Assembly (NCBI RefSeq): GCF_916618885.1
Contig: NZ_CAKAKH010000001.1
Span: 372,001-436,000 of the forward strand
Direction of reading: 5' to 3'
DNA: 64,000 nucleotides
DNA from: Marinilactibacillus sp. Marseille-P9653
GTDB lineage: Bacteria; Bacillota; Bacilli; Lactobacillales; Carnobacteriaceae_A
Shown here: positions 47,213 to 56,803 of the stretch, one piece after another
Numbering within the stretch: position 1 is the first letter of the stretch
Layout of the letters: each line of letters opens with the position of its first letter
The notes under the pieces: generated by a model
Seen by the model: only the letters and a program-made list of their open reading frames with translations
What the model was told of the DNA's origin: nothing
The model's database searches: none
Program-made: the position numbers and the translations under genes

Positions 47213-48694
47213 ATGGACGCAACTCTTTTTGGAATCATCGGCATCGTTGCCATCTCACTGATCGTTATCGTTTTACTGATTAGCCGTTACCGTATTGCTT
47301 CACCGGATATTGCGCTGATCATCAGTGGAACGGCACTTGGAAACAAAAATGTCTACACAGATCCAAACACAAATAACAAGATGAAGATTGTCAGTGGTGG
47401 CGGTTCATTCGTACTACCCGTTATACAATCTGCTAGAACCTTATCTCTGTTATCATCTAAATTAAAAGTGAGTACACCTGACGTTTACACCAAAGAAGGG
47501 GTACCCGTTACCGCAGACGGAACCGTTATTATCAAAGTTGGTTCAACAACTGAAGATATCGCTACTGCTGCTGAACAATATCTTGGTAAAGCGACAGAAG
47601 ACTTAGAGAACGAAGCACGCGAAGTTTTAGAAGGTCATCTACGTTCGATTTTAGGTTCGTTGACGGTTGAAGAAATCTATCAAAACAGAGATCGATTCAG
47701 TCAAGATGTACAAAAAGTTGCTTCAGTGGATTTAGCTAAAATGGGTTTAACGATTGTTTCGTTTACTTTGAAAGAAGTAACAGACAAAAACGGTTATCTA
47801 GACTCACTTGGTCAAGGACGTATTGCTGAAGTTAGACGTGATGCGGATATTCAGTCAGCAAGAGCCGACAAAGAAACGCGTATTGAACGTGCCCTAGCGG
47901 AACAACAATCTAAAAAAGCTGAATTACAACGTCAAACAGAAACAGCTGAATCTGAAAAAGATAAGAGCTTACGTATTGCAGAATACAAACGACAAGAAAA
48001 TGTAGCCACAGCACAAGCTGAAAGTGCCTACGAGTTAGAAAAAGCAAAATTACAAAAACAAGTCCTTATCGAACAAGGTAACGCTCAAATCATCGAGCGT
48101 GAGAAACAAATTGAATTACAAGAAAAAGAAACCATCAGAAAAGAACGTGAATACGACGCTTCTGTTCGTAAGAAAGCTGACGCTGAGCGTTATGCCATCG
48201 AAACAGAATCTGAAGCGAACAAATCAAAAGCTATCGCTGAATCTGAAGCACGTGCAAAAGAAATTGAACTGAACGGTAAAGCAAAAGCTGAAAGTATCCG
48301 TGAAATCGGTAAAGCTGAAGCTGAAAGTAAAACCGCTCTGGCTAAAGCCTTAAAAGAATACGGACAAGAAGCCATCGCTACTTTGATGATTGAAGCGTAT
48401 CCTGAAATGATTCGTGCCGTATCTGAACCACTAGGTAATATCGATAAAATAACTGTCGTGGACAGTGGCAACGGGCAAGGTGCATCATCTCTAACCAATA
48501 CTGCCTTGAACACATTAGCATCATCACAAGAAGCTTTCAAAGACGCTGTTGGTTTAGATCTCACTAGTTTGATTGAATCATATGCTGGAACAAAAAATGT
48601 CGGTGGACAAGTACGAGAACTGAATAACACATTAAAAGAATCAGGAAAAGATGAATCAGTTTCATCAGAAAACAGTGAGTCAGTAACAGAATAG
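47213..48694 (+). CDS. floT: Flotillin (SPFH/band 7 family)
   Basis: A 493-residue protein with an N-terminal membrane anchor (about 5-25), an SPFH domain (about 30-200; VLEGHLRSILGSLTVEEIYQNR, VDLAKMGLTIVSFTLKEV) and a long Ala/Glu-rich coiled coil (about 210-390). It forms functional membrane microdomains. ATG 47213 is preferred to one inside the NfeD gene at 47132. It makes a yuaF-yuaG-type pair with the NfeD-like gene. Confidence 0.92.
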   Translation: MDATLFGIIGIVAISLIVIVLLISRYRIASPDIALIISGTALGNKNVYTDPNTNNKMKIVSGGGSFVLPVIQSARTLSLLSSKLKVSTPDVYTKEGVPVTADGTVIIKVGSTTEDIATAAEQYLGKATEDLENEAREVLEGHLRSILGSLTVEEIYQNRDRFSQDVQKVASVDLAKMGLTIVSFTLKEVTDKNGYLDSLGQGRIAEVRRDADIQSARADKETRIERALAEQQSKKAELQRQTETAESEKDKSLRIAEYKRQENVATAQAESAYELEKAKLQKQVLIEQGNAQIIEREKQIELQEKETIRKEREYDASVRKKADAERYAIETESEANKSKAIAESEARAKEIELNGKAKAESIREIGKAEAESKTALAKALKEYGQEAIATLMIEAYPEMIRAVSEPLGNIDKITVVDSGNGQGASSLTNTALNTLASSQEAFKDAVGLDLTSLIESYAGTKNVGGQVRELNNTLKESGKDESVSSENSESVTE

Positions 48695-48796
48695 ATAACC
48701 ATATAGACAATATGAGGTTATGCTGAATATAGTTGTTGAGTTCTATGAACACAAATGATCATTAAACCAAGTGAAATACAAATTTTAAATAGAAAT

Positions 48797-48840
48797 AAAG
48801 ATGACCATTCTGATTGAAATCGGAGTAGTCATCTTTTTTC
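48797..48840 (+). terminator. Terminator after floT
   Basis: AAGATGAC and GTCATCTT arms, extended by ATTCTGATT/AATCGGAGT with mismatches, run into TTTTTT. A weaker hairpin (ATAACCATAT/ATATGAGGTTAT) lies at 48691-48722. The rest of 48695-48948 shows nothing further. Confidence 0.75.
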
Positions 48841-49005
48841 ACTTAAAAAATTTATATGATAAACCTATCTTTGAAGTGCTATAAATGAATTAAGCAAATA
48901 CCTTAAACTAATGATCTTGTGTCAGTATCTGGATAGGTTACACTCAGTTGGACAGAAAAGATAAGGTGTGTATACTAAACACAACATACACAGGAGGAAT
49001 CTATC

Positions 49006-49299
49006 ATGTCTACTCGTCGTCCACGTCGAACTTATACAGAAGAATTTAAGAAACAAATTGTTGATTTACACAAAGCAGGAAAATCAAGAAAAGAAATCAT
49101 AGAAGAATATGATCTTACAGGATCGGCTTTTGACAAATGGGTACGTCAACATAGTCAAACCGGTTCATTCAAAGAAAGAGATAACTTAACACCTGAACAG
49201 AAAGAATTGAAAGAATTAAGGAAAGCAAATACCCAGCTTAAGATGGAAAATGATATTTTAAAGCAAGCGGCGCTGATATTCGGGCGAAAGTCGAAGTAA
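49006..49299 (+). CDS. IS3-family transposase OrfA
   Basis: A 97-residue DNA-binding subunit with an HTH_Tnp_1-type helix-turn-helix (YTEEFKKQIVDLHKAGKSRKE) and a C-terminal leucine-zipper-like helix (LRKANTQLKMENDILKQAAL). CAGGAGG precedes the ATG. The slippery heptamer T-TTA-AAG at 49257-49263 is in the correct frame for -1 slippage into orfB. Confidence 0.92.
   Translation: MSTRRPRRTYTEEFKKQIVDLHKAGKSRKEIIEEYDLTGSAFDKWVRQHSQTGSFKERDNLTPEQKELKELRKANTQLKMENDILKQAALIFGRKSK
49257..49263 (+). promoter_or_regulatory. Slippery heptamer for -1 frameshifting
   Basis: T TTA AAG fits X XXY YYZ in the orfA frame. After slippage the reading continues through orfB codons without a stop, giving OrfAB. 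Confidence 0.6.
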
Positions 49300-49334
49300 T
49301 CAAACGCAACAAACATAACTATTCTATATCAGCG

Positions 49335-50189
49335 ATGTGCCGTGCCCTTAAGATCAGTAGAGGATCTTATTATTACGAAGTAATAAAGAAAGAAAGTGAC
49401 GCGGAACTCGAACAAGCGATTATTGAAGAGTTTGCCAAAAGCAAAAACAATTATGGCACGCGTAAACTGAAGAAAAGATTGAAGAAGCGTGCGTTTATCG
49501 TATCTCGTCGGAGAATTGGACACATTATGAAAAAGTTTCATCTGGTGTCCAAGTATGATAGACCATCATACAAACCACAAAAGAGTGGAGTCAATCAAGC
49601 GAAGATTGAAAACGCATTGAACCGTGAGTTCAATCCGAAAGAGCCGATGAAAGCTATCGTCACGGACTTGACCTATGTCAAAGTTGCCAATAAGTGGTTC
49701 TATGTTTGTTTTATTTTAGACTTGTTTAACCGCGAGATCATCGGGTATTCTGCTGGTCCCAATAAGACAGCTGACTTAGTCCTGCAGGCTCTCGCTACAG
49801 TTAAGGGTGATTTACATACGGTCAACGTGTTCCATACTGACCGGGGAAAAGAATTCGACAACCATACTATTGATGAGTTACTGGATACCTTTGATATTGT
49901 GCGCTCGTTAAGTAGAAAAGGGAATCCTTACGACAATGCCGTAGCGGAGTCCACGTATAAATCATTTAAGTTTGAATTTGTCTACGACAACACATTCCAT
50001 ACACTCTATGAACTGCAGGTCCAACTTATGGACTACGTCCATTGGTGGAATCATTTTCGCCCACATGGATCATTGGACTACGAATCTCCTATCGATTATC
50101 GAAAAGATTGGGAACAGGAACAGTCTGAAATGGAAGTCTGCAAATCCGTTGTTCCCCAGCTGGTCGAAACTAGCCTCTCATTCAGTTAG
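49335..50189 (+). CDS. IS3-family transposase OrfB (integrase catalytic domain)
   Basis: The 284-residue stretch in the -1 frame has an HTH_21 region (about 45-95) and the rve integrase core with the DDE triad in VTDLTYVKV, FHTDRGKEF and YDNAVAESTYKSFK. Its frame is open upstream to the orfA slippery site, so the functional product is probably an OrfAB fusion from 49006 rather than a protein starting at the ATG 49335. No stop or frameshift interrupts it, so the element could be active. Confidence 0.92.
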   Translation: MCRALKISRGSYYYEVIKKESDAELEQAIIEEFAKSKNNYGTRKLKKRLKKRAFIVSRRRIGHIMKKFHLVSKYDRPSYKPQKSGVNQAKIENALNREFNPKEPMKAIVTDLTYVKVANKWFYVCFILDLFNREIIGYSAGPNKTADLVLQALATVKGDLHTVNVFHTDRGKEFDNHTIDELLDTFDIVRSLSRKGNPYDNAVAESTYKSFKFEFVYDNTFHTLYELQVQLMDYVHWWNHFRPHGSLDYESPIDYRKDWEQEQSEMEVCKSVVPQLVETSLSFS

Positions 50190-50379
50190 AGAGGCAAAAG
50201 GAAAGTGAACTCAATCATCATTTACACCTTATAATTTTTGTTCAAAAAAGTGTTGACATACCAATCTAATCTTTCCGCTTGGTACGGTAACGTCATTAGG
50301 AAAGATAAATTAAGGCGTTCTAAAAACCCTCTTTACAACGTGATTAAATTAAAATAAGATTAGAGAGAGGTGAAAAGAA

Positions 50380-50868
50380 ATGATAAAATTCAATGATCTG
50401 TCTTCCAATGATAAAACCATACGATATCGCTGGACAGTCGAAGTTCCGTTCTTTGTTTTACTATTTATATTAACAGTATTCGAAGTAAACGTTATGACTA
50501 TAGGTATTCTATATACAACCTCTATGATTTTTGGTCTGGTTTTTTACGGTCTAATCAATAACAAAAGGAATTACTCTGTTCGCAATCTATCAATCGACTC
50601 GATCGTATTATATTCAATCACTATTCTACAAATCTTATTTTTAACACCACTTTTGATAGATGCTATGGGAATTTCGTTTGAGAGTAGTTATTATTCACAT
50701 ATTTTTACCATATTAGTATCCTTGCTCATGACACATATATTTTGGTATATGGTTTTAATGGTTCAAAAACTTTATTTTAAAAGCAAAAATAACTGGAAAG
50801 CGAAAGCTAGTGGTTTATTCAATTCTACTTGGAGTTTTAAAAGGAACGATGTGGAGCCAGAGTCATAA
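50380..50868 (+). CDS. Hypothetical membrane protein
   Basis: A 162-residue protein with four hydrophobic segments (about 24-40, 42-60, 75-95 and 108-130) and a basic C-terminal tail. AGAGAGG precedes the ATG. It lies 136 bp right of the insertion sequence. I recognise no family. Confidence 0.6.
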   Translation: MIKFNDLSSNDKTIRYRWTVEVPFFVLLFILTVFEVNVMTIGILYTTSMIFGLVFYGLINNKRNYSVRNLSIDSIVLYSITILQILFLTPLLIDAMGISFESSYYSHIFTILVSLLMTHIFWYMVLMVQKLYFKSKNNWKAKASGLFNSTWSFKRNDVEPES

Positions 50869-50963
50869 TCACATTATTCTAGGCTTGTTTACAACGAGTA
50901 CTAGTGGTAAAGCATCCGTTATTTGAAATGCGGCAAAATTTATAGTTTAAAAGGAGTGGTCAT

Positions 50964-51821
50964 TTGAACGAAAAAATTGAAAAAGTTTCTCTTATAAAAA
51001 TTATTTTACATAGTGTTATGGCAGTTTTAATTGTGTTTGTATGTTACAGGGTGCTTATTGAATTTGTGCCAGAGTCTTATTCAAATCTTGCTCCTTCTCT
51101 AATTCAACTAACAGTGAATCTTGCTTTTATTTGGATTATAAAAAATCAACTCAATAAAAACAATATTCGGTTATTTGAAATTACGGGTAAAATTCAAGTT
51201 AAGCCAAAGGAAATGGCACTTTATATAGGGGGAGTTATAATTAAACTGTTACTTTCTTTCACGTTTCTCTTCTCGCTAATTCGTATAGCAATCGTTTTTA
51301 TTGGTTCAGAACCTATCATGTCAGAACTGCTTTTAGATACATCAGATTCTTCATCAGGACTTGGAATAGGTACTTTGATTGCGACAGCTTTTCTAGCACC
51401 CATAGTGGAAGAGTTGATTTTTAGGGGAATATTACTAAACAAGTGGACAATGAAAATGAGCAATAAGAAGGCTTTATTTTGGAGTGCTTTATTGTTTGGG
51501 ATTCTTCACTTTGACTCATTTGTTATTCCGCAGTTGTTAGGTGGATTGTTGTACGGAATGGCTTACTTGAAAACCAAAAAGCTCATTTACCCAATAGTCC
51601 TGCATGTCATCAATAATGTAGCGCTTGTATTATTGCTTGCTTTACCAGAATCAGAATTTACAGTAGAGAACATGGCTGAGGCAGCTCGAGAATTAATTTT
51701 TGCACTCAATATTAGTAGTGCAGGATTTTTAATTAGTTTACTACTTTTCGGGTGGTTTGTTTATAAAATAGGAAAAGATATCAACAATGAACAAGCTCCC
51801 TATCTTGTCCACTCGAAATAA
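50964..51821 (+). CDS. CPBP-family intramembrane metalloprotease (Abi/CAAX-like)
   Basis: A 285-residue membrane protein with about eight transmembrane segments and the CPBP motifs EELIFRG (catalytic Glu pair), FGILHFD and HVINN. The family includes bacteriocin-immunity and prenyl-protease-like proteins. The start is TTG at 50964 behind AAGGAG. No bacteriocin gene is adjacent, so the role is open. Confidence 0.87.
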   Translation: MNEKIEKVSLIKIILHSVMAVLIVFVCYRVLIEFVPESYSNLAPSLIQLTVNLAFIWIIKNQLNKNNIRLFEITGKIQVKPKEMALYIGGVIIKLLLSFTFLFSLIRIAIVFIGSEPIMSELLLDTSDSSSGLGIGTLIATAFLAPIVEELIFRGILLNKWTMKMSNKKALFWSALLFGILHFDSFVIPQLLGGLLYGMAYLKTKKLIYPIVLHVINNVALVLLLALPESEFTVENMAEAARELIFALNISSAGFLISLLLFGWFVYKIGKDINNEQAPYLVHSK

Positions 51822-51835
51822 GAAAGCAAAGGAAG

Positions 51836-51868
51836 AAGCCCGACCAAAAAGGTCGGGCTTCTTTTTAA
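51836..51868. terminator. Bidirectional terminator
   Basis: AAGCCCGACC and GGTCGGGCTT pair around a short AAAAA loop and run into TTTTT; it serves both convergent genes. Confidence 0.9.
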
Positions 51869-51873
51869 TTCAT

Positions 51874-52593
51874 TTAAATCGAACAGCTACCATCTGCACA
51901 TAGTCCTGCATCTGAATTACCCATGATTTGTAGACCAGGTTTAAGACCTAACTCATCAGCAACTTTCTGAAGGGTTTCTTGAAAGAGTTGTTGAGGTTGA
52001 GCGCCAGAGATGGCGTATTTTCTTTCCAGTACAAAGAAAGGCACACCTTGAACTCCAATGGCTTGTGCTTCTTGAATATCTCTAGCAACATCCTCAGCGT
52101 ACTGATCACTAGACAATACTTCCAGAGCACCTTCACGAGACAAGCCCACATTTTCAGCGATATCCAGTAAAACTTCATCCACATTCAAGGCAAGGTTATC
52201 TAGAAAATGAGCTTTTAGTAAAGCTTCATCAATTTCTGAACCTTTTCCATTAGCTTCAGCGTATTTAGCTAATCGATGAGATTTTTTTGTATTGGCATTA
52301 ATCATTTTAGAAAAGTCGTAATCTAGGCCAACTGACTGAGCGCGCTCTGTTACGGCTTCAAACATTCTATCTATTTGAGAAGCGCTCATGCCTTTTTTCT
52401 GCATTAAACTTTCTTTAATTGGATTTTCACCAGTCAAGGGAGTTGTCGGGTCTAGTTCGTAAGCTTTGAATTGAACCTCTACCTGACCAGACAATCCTGT
52501 CTCTTTTATCGCTTGTTCCAGTTCTCTTTTTCCTATATAGCAAAATGGACATACATAGTCTGACCATACTTCAATTTTCATAAAAACAATCAC
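51874..52593 (-). CDS. DsbA-family oxidoreductase (FrnE-like)
   Basis: A 239-residue cytoplasmic thioredoxin-fold protein with the active site VCPFC near the N-terminus, the DsbA helical insertion (about 45-160) and the cis-Pro loop in GVQGVPFFVLERKYA. FrnE-like members act as disulfide isomerases or polyketide-type oxidoreductases. No signal peptide is seen. GTG 52593 has AGGA upstream; ATG 52581 (MKIEVWSDYVCPF) is an alternative start. A terminal CADGSCS adds two further cysteines. Confidence 0.87.
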   Translation of the reverse strand: MIVFMKIEVWSDYVCPFCYIGKRELEQAIKETGLSGQVEVQFKAYELDPTTPLTGENPIKESLMQKKGMSASQIDRMFEAVTERAQSVGLDYDFSKMINANTKKSHRLAKYAEANGKGSEIDEALLKAHFLDNLALNVDEVLLDIAENVGLSREGALEVLSSDQYAEDVARDIQEAQAIGVQGVPFFVLERKYAISGAQPQQLFQETLQKVADELGLKPGLQIMGNSDAGLCADGSCSI

Positions 52594-52686
52594 TTCTCTT
52601 CCTAAAAGTAAGTAACTATACTATACCAATAGTTTAGTTGAAATACAATGTACTTTAAAATATCAGATTCCTAAGGGATAATTGTT

Positions 52687-52825
52687 ATTGTTCGTTTTTG
52701 TATGATTAATAAAGAAGATGTTATAACTTATGAAATAGTTCATAGCGTAAAAGACGAACGATAAGTGATATTATTTTATGTATATACCGGAAAAGATTGA
52801 CTGTGATCAACTTAAAACTTATGAT
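52687..52825 (+). promoter_or_regulatory. PurR boxes and promoter of purC-purD operon
   Basis: TTGACT (52797-52802), 17 bp and TATGAT (52820-52825) form the promoter. AAAGACGAACGAT (52750-52762) is a PurBox with 10 of 13 matches whose G lies exactly 64 bp before the -10 box, as at purE. A better box (ATTGTTCGTTTTT, inverted, 12 of 13) lies further upstream at 52687-52699. The rest of 52594-52901 holds nothing else I recognise. Confidence 0.62.
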
Positions 52826-52901
52826 GAACTCAATAGACAACATTTAGTGGTAGTTTAAATAAAATGTTCGTGATTAGCTTTAGAGTTGGAGGGGTTATTC
52901 T

Positions 52902-53612
52902 TTGGAAAAAGGCATACTACTTTACGAAGGTAAGGCAAAAGAACTGTATGAAACGGATGATTCAACATTGTTATGGGTCACTTATAAAAACCAGGCAACA
53001 GCGGGTAACGGTGCAAAAAAAGAAATGATTGAAGAGAAAGGTAGATTAAATAATCAGATTACTAGTCGGATTTTCGAAAATTTAAAAGAAGCAGGCATTG
53101 AAAGTCACTTTGTTAAACAATTATCTGAAACAGAACAAGTGATTCAAAAAGTAGAAATGTTTGCACTGGAAGTTGTCGTGAGAAACGTTGCAGCTGGAAG
53201 CTTTTCGAAAAGATTAGGCGTAGAAGAAGGAACGTCTTTATCTTTTCCAGTTCTAGAGTTTTACCTTAAAGAAGATGCTTTAAATGACCCTATTATCAAT
53301 GAAGATCATATACGAGTGCTTGAATTAGCAACAGACCTCCAAGTAGCGGAAATTAAAAAACAAACTTTAGAGATCAATGCTGCGCTTCAAGAAATGTTTG
53401 AAAAGATGTCTGTACGCTTAGTGGATTTTAAATTGGAATTTGGAAAAACAAGTGATGGAAGTATCCTTTTGGCGGATGAAGTTTCACCGGACACTTGTCG
53501 ACTATGGGACTTAAACACGAACGAACGATTAGATAAAGATGTTTTCAGAAAAGATTTGGGCGATATCATTCCATTATATGAAGAAATATTGAATCGACTT
53601 ACTCAACTATAA
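52902..53612 (+). CDS. purC: SAICAR synthase PurC
   Basis: A 236-residue enzyme joining aspartate to CAIR. Motifs are [13 protein letters not shown] at the N-terminus, [17 protein letters not shown] and [14 protein letters not shown]. The start is TTG behind TTGGAGGGG. It heads the second purine block and uses the product of PurE encoded 18 kb upstream. Confidence 0.96.
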   Translation: MEKGILLYEGKAKELYETDDSTLLWVTYKNQATAGNGAKKEMIEEKGRLNNQITSRIFENLKEAGIESHFVKQLSETEQVIQKVEMFALEVVVRNVAAGSFSKRLGVEEGTSLSFPVLEFYLKEDALNDPIINEDHIRVLELATDLQVAEIKKQTLEINAALQEMFEKMSVRLVDFKLEFGKTSDGSILLADEVSPDTCRLWDLNTNERLDKDVFRKDLGDIIPLYEEILNRLTQL

Positions 53613-53628
53613 AAGGAGAACTGACGAC

Positions 53629-53889
53629 ATGTATAACGTAAAGGTTTATGTAACCTATAAAGAATCCATTCTTGACCCTCAAGGTGAAGCTGTAAGAGGC
53701 GCTGTTCACCGTATGGGATTTGATGAAATCGATGATATTCGAATTGGCAAATATTTTGAAATCAAAGTTTCTAGTCAAGAGGAACGAGATATTGAAGAAA
53801 CGATTGAAACAATTTGTGACAAGTTGCTCGCGAATGTCGTGATGGAAACGTATCGCTATGAAATCGAAGAAGTAAAGGAGACGGTGTAA
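53629..53889 (+). CDS. purS: FGAM synthase subunit PurS
   Basis: The 86-residue small subunit of the three-part formylglycinamidine ribonucleotide synthase; it bridges PurL and PurQ for ammonia transfer. [17 protein letters not shown] and the length are typical. AAAGGAG precedes the ATG; the next gene follows after 2 bp. Confidence 0.94.
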   Translation: MYNVKVYVTYKESILDPQGEAVRGAVHRMGFDEIDDIRIGKYFEIKVSSQEERDIEETIETICDKLLANVVMETYRYEIEEVKETV

Positions 53890-53891
53890 GG

Positions 53892-54575
53892 ATGCGATTC
53901 GCTGTTATTCAATTTCCAGGTTCGAACTGTGATGTCGACTTGCTTCATGCCATTAGAGATGGTGTAGGCGAAGAAGCAGAATATGTTGCTCATACTGAAA
54001 CAAGTCTTGAAGGTTTCGACGGGGTATTACTCCCAGGTGGTTTCTCTTATGGAGATTACCTTAGAAGTGGCGCGATTTCTCGATTCTCCAATATTATGAG
54101 CGAAGTTCAAAGGTTTGCTGAAGAAGGTAAGCCCGTTTTTGGAACCTGTAACGGATTTCAGATTTTAGTAGAAGCCGGTTTACTTCCAGGAGCTTTGCAA
54201 AGAAACAACCAACTACATTTTATTTGTAAAACGGTCGAACTGAAAGTTGAGAACAGCGAAACAAATTTCACCTCTCTTTACGAGCAAGGAGAAAAATTAA
54301 CAATTCCAATTGCTCACGGCGAAGGTAGTTATTACTGTGATCCTGAAATGCTTCAGGAATTAAAAGATAACAATCAAATCGTTTTCTCTTATGCATCAGA
54401 AAATCCAAATGGATCTATAGAGAATATTGCTGGACTCGTTAATAAAGCAGGGAATGTTTTAGGCATGATGCCACACCCGGAACGTGCCATCGAAGAACTC
54501 TTAGGCTCAGAAGACGGACTACGTTTTTTCAAATCTATGGTACAGAATTTCTCAAAGGAGACCGCTAGCGTATGA
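53892..54575 (+). CDS. purQ: FGAM synthase glutaminase subunit PurQ
   Basis: A 227-residue class I glutamine amidotransferase delivering ammonia to PurL. The nucleophile Cys is in FGTCNGFQ, and the His/Glu pair in [17 protein letters not shown] at the N-terminus is typical. Its stop overlaps the ATG of purL by 4 bp. Confidence 0.96.
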   Translation: MRFAVIQFPGSNCDVDLLHAIRDGVGEEAEYVAHTETSLEGFDGVLLPGGFSYGDYLRSGAISRFSNIMSEVQRFAEEGKPVFGTCNGFQILVEAGLLPGALQRNNQLHFICKTVELKVENSETNFTSLYEQGEKLTIPIAHGEGSYYCDPEMLQELKDNNQIVFSYASENPNGSIENIAGLVNKAGNVLGMMPHPERAIEELLGSEDGLRFFKSMVQNFSKETASV

Positions 54576-56803
54576 AAACAATTCAGGAACCAACAGCTGA
54601 AATGATTAAAGATCAGAGAATTTACGCAGAATGGGGGCTAACTGACGAGGAATATCAAACGATATCTGAAGACATTCTTGGCCGCTTACCGAACTACACA
54701 GAAACGGGTTTATTCTCTGTTATGTGGAGTGAGCATTGTTCCTATAAAAATTCAAAACCTGTTTTGCGCAAATTTCCAACAAGTGGACCTCAAGTCCTCC
54801 AAGGGCCAGGCGAAGGTGCCGGTATCGTAGATATTGGAGATGGACAAGCGGTTGTATTCAAAGCAGAGAGCCATAATCATCCGTCCGCAGTAGAACCTTA
54901 TGAAGGTGCAGCAACGGGTGTTGGTGGGATTATTCGCGATATTTTCAGTATGGGTGCACGTCCCATTGCCATGTTGGATTCTTTAAGATTTGGAGAACTG
55001 GATAATGAACGAACAAAATACTTATTAGAAGAAGTTGTTGCAGGTATTGGTGGATACGGTAACTGTATCGGTATCCCGACTGTTGGCGGTGAAATTGGAT
55101 TTGATCCTGTTTATAAAGGGAATCCGCTAGTGAATGCGATGTGCGTTGGACTAATTGATCACAAAGATATTCAAAAAGGTCAGGCCAAGGGCGTTGGAAA
55201 TACCATTATGTATGTTGGCGCCAAAACTGGTCGTGACGGCATCCACGGTGCGACATTTGCGTCTGTTGAGTTCAGTGATGAAGAAGAATCGGAACGTTCA
55301 GCTGTACAAGTTGGCGATCCGTTTATGGAAAAATTATTGATGGAAGCTTGTCTTGAACTCATTCAAGATCATCAAGACATTTTAGTTGGCATCCAGGATA
55401 TGGGAGCAGCGGGGCTTGTTTCTTCTAGTTCTGAAATGGCTTCTAAAGCCGGCAGTGGAATGGTCTTGAATTTAGATGACGTTCCTCAGCGAGAAACGCA
55501 GATGACACCGTACGAAATGATGTTATCGGAATCTCAAGAACGTATGCTAATTTGTATTAAAAGAGGGTCTGAAGACCGCGTACAAGCATTATTTTCTAAA
55601 TATGAACTGGATGCAGTGAATATTGGACACGTGACAGATGATGGCCAATATCAATTATTTCACCACGGTGTTCAAGTAGCCAATTTACCGGTAGATGCTT
55701 TAGCGGAAGAAGCGCCTGTATACTACAAACCTTATACGGAACCAGAAAGAATTCAACGCTTTAAAGAAATGAAAGATTTTTATCCAACGGTAACGGATGC
55801 TGGAGAAACCCTGAAACAATTATTACAACAACCAACGATTGCTTCAAAGAAATCCATTTTTGAAACTTATGACTCTATGGTGCGCACAAACACAGTTGTA
55901 GGACCAGGAAGTGACGCTGCCGTTCTTCGCATACGTGGCACTCAAAAAGCATTAGCAATGACAACAGACTGTAACGCACGCTATTTATACCTGAATCCAG
56001 AGATTGGTGGGCAGATGGCGGTCGCGGAAGCCGCTAGAAATATCGTAGCCAGTGGTGGCGAACCGTTAGCGATCACCGATTGTTTGAACTACGGAAATCC
56101 AGATAAACCAGAAGTGTTCTGGGAACTATGGACGTCCGCTGATGGGATTTCAACAGCTTGTGAAACGCTTGGAACACCAGTGATTTCCGGAAACGTATCA
56201 CTTTACAATGAAACAAACGGAGAAGCGATTTATCCAACACCGATGATCGGTATGGTTGGACTCGTAAAAGATCTCGCTCACGTAACGACCTCTGATTTCA
56301 AACAATCAGGCGATAAAATCATTTTGGTTGGAGAAACGAAGCCAGATTTCAATGGAACAGAATTACAGAAATTACAATTAGGAAGAATCGAAGGAACGTT
56401 GTTCGACTTCGATATTCAAAAAGAAAAACAGATTCAAGATAAAGTTCTTGAAGCTATCCGAAACGGCTGGATCCAAAGTGCTCATGACCTTTCAGAGGGC
56501 GGGCTTGCAGTAGCGCTCGTTGAATCAGCTTTTAAAAACACATTAGGAACAGATATCACAGTAGATATGCCAAAAGAATGGTTATTCTCTGAATCACCAT
56601 CACGCTTTATTCTTTCTGTTAAACCCGAACATGAAGAAAACGTAGTGGCATTATTCCAAGGAAAAGCAACTCAAATCGGAGAAGTAACTGACTCAAAAGT
56701 TGCGGCTCTAAAAACGCAAGACCAGCTAATCGAACTGAACATCAATGAACTGAAAACAGTATGGGAGGAAGCGATTCCGTGGTTGCTGAAATCAAAAGCT
56801 TAA
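54572..56803 (+). CDS. purL: FGAM synthase large subunit PurL
   Basis: A 743-residue ATP-dependent synthase converting FGAR to FGAM with PurQ and PurS. It has two AIRS-like repeats, with [42 protein letters not shown] and [14 protein letters not shown]. The length fits the small-type PurL of Gram-positive bacteria. It overlaps purQ by 4 bp and the purF start by about 25 bp. Confidence 0.97.
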   Translation: MKTIQEPTAEMIKDQRIYAEWGLTDEEYQTISEDILGRLPNYTETGLFSVMWSEHCSYKNSKPVLRKFPTSGPQVLQGPGEGAGIVDIGDGQAVVFKAESHNHPSAVEPYEGAATGVGGIIRDIFSMGARPIAMLDSLRFGELDNERTKYLLEEVVAGIGGYGNCIGIPTVGGEIGFDPVYKGNPLVNAMCVGLIDHKDIQKGQAKGVGNTIMYVGAKTGRDGIHGATFASVEFSDEEESERSAVQVGDPFMEKLLMEACLELIQDHQDILVGIQDMGAAGLVSSSSEMASKAGSGMVLNLDDVPQRETQMTPYEMMLSESQERMLICIKRGSEDRVQALFSKYELDAVNIGHVTDDGQYQLFHHGVQVANLPVDALAEEAPVYYKPYTEPERIQRFKEMKDFYPTVTDAGETLKQLLQQPTIASKKSIFETYDSMVRTNTVVGPGSDAAVLRIRGTQKALAMTTDCNARYLYLNPEIGGQMAVAEAARNIVASGGEPLAITDCLNYGNPDKPEVFWELWTSADGISTACETLGTPVISGNVSLYNETNGEAIYPTPMIGMVGLVKDLAHVTTSDFKQSGDKIILVGETKPDFNGTELQKLQLGRIEGTLFDFDIQKEKQIQDKVLEAIRNGWIQSAHDLSEGGLAVALVESAFKNTLGTDITVDMPKEWLFSESPSRFILSVKPEHEENVVALFQGKATQIGEVTDSKVAALKTQDQLIELNINELKTVWEEAIPWLLKSKA

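Larger units (their letters stand above)
48949..50244 (+). mobile_element. IS3-family insertion sequence, about 1.3 kb
   Basis: The ends carry related inverted repeats. The left reads TGGACAGAAAAGATAAGGTG and the right, on the other strand, TGAACAAAAATTATAAGGTG; 16 of 20 positions agree. Two overlapping-frame transposase genes fill the interior. No matching 3-5-bp target duplication is visible outside these ends. A promoter TTGGAC-17 bp-TATACT overlaps the left repeat (48948-48976). Confidence 0.82.

Noticed and set aside
48190-48702. 170-codon minus-strand frame opposite floT
   Set aside because: Ser/Ala-rich shadow of the flotillin coiled coil.
48945-50250. Target-site duplication of the insertion sequence
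   Set aside because: The bases outside the inferred ends (CAGT left, AAAAAG right) do not match.
52594-52901. Purine riboswitch before purC
   Set aside because: No aptamer core with the expected three-way stem was found; the PurBox and promoter explain the region.
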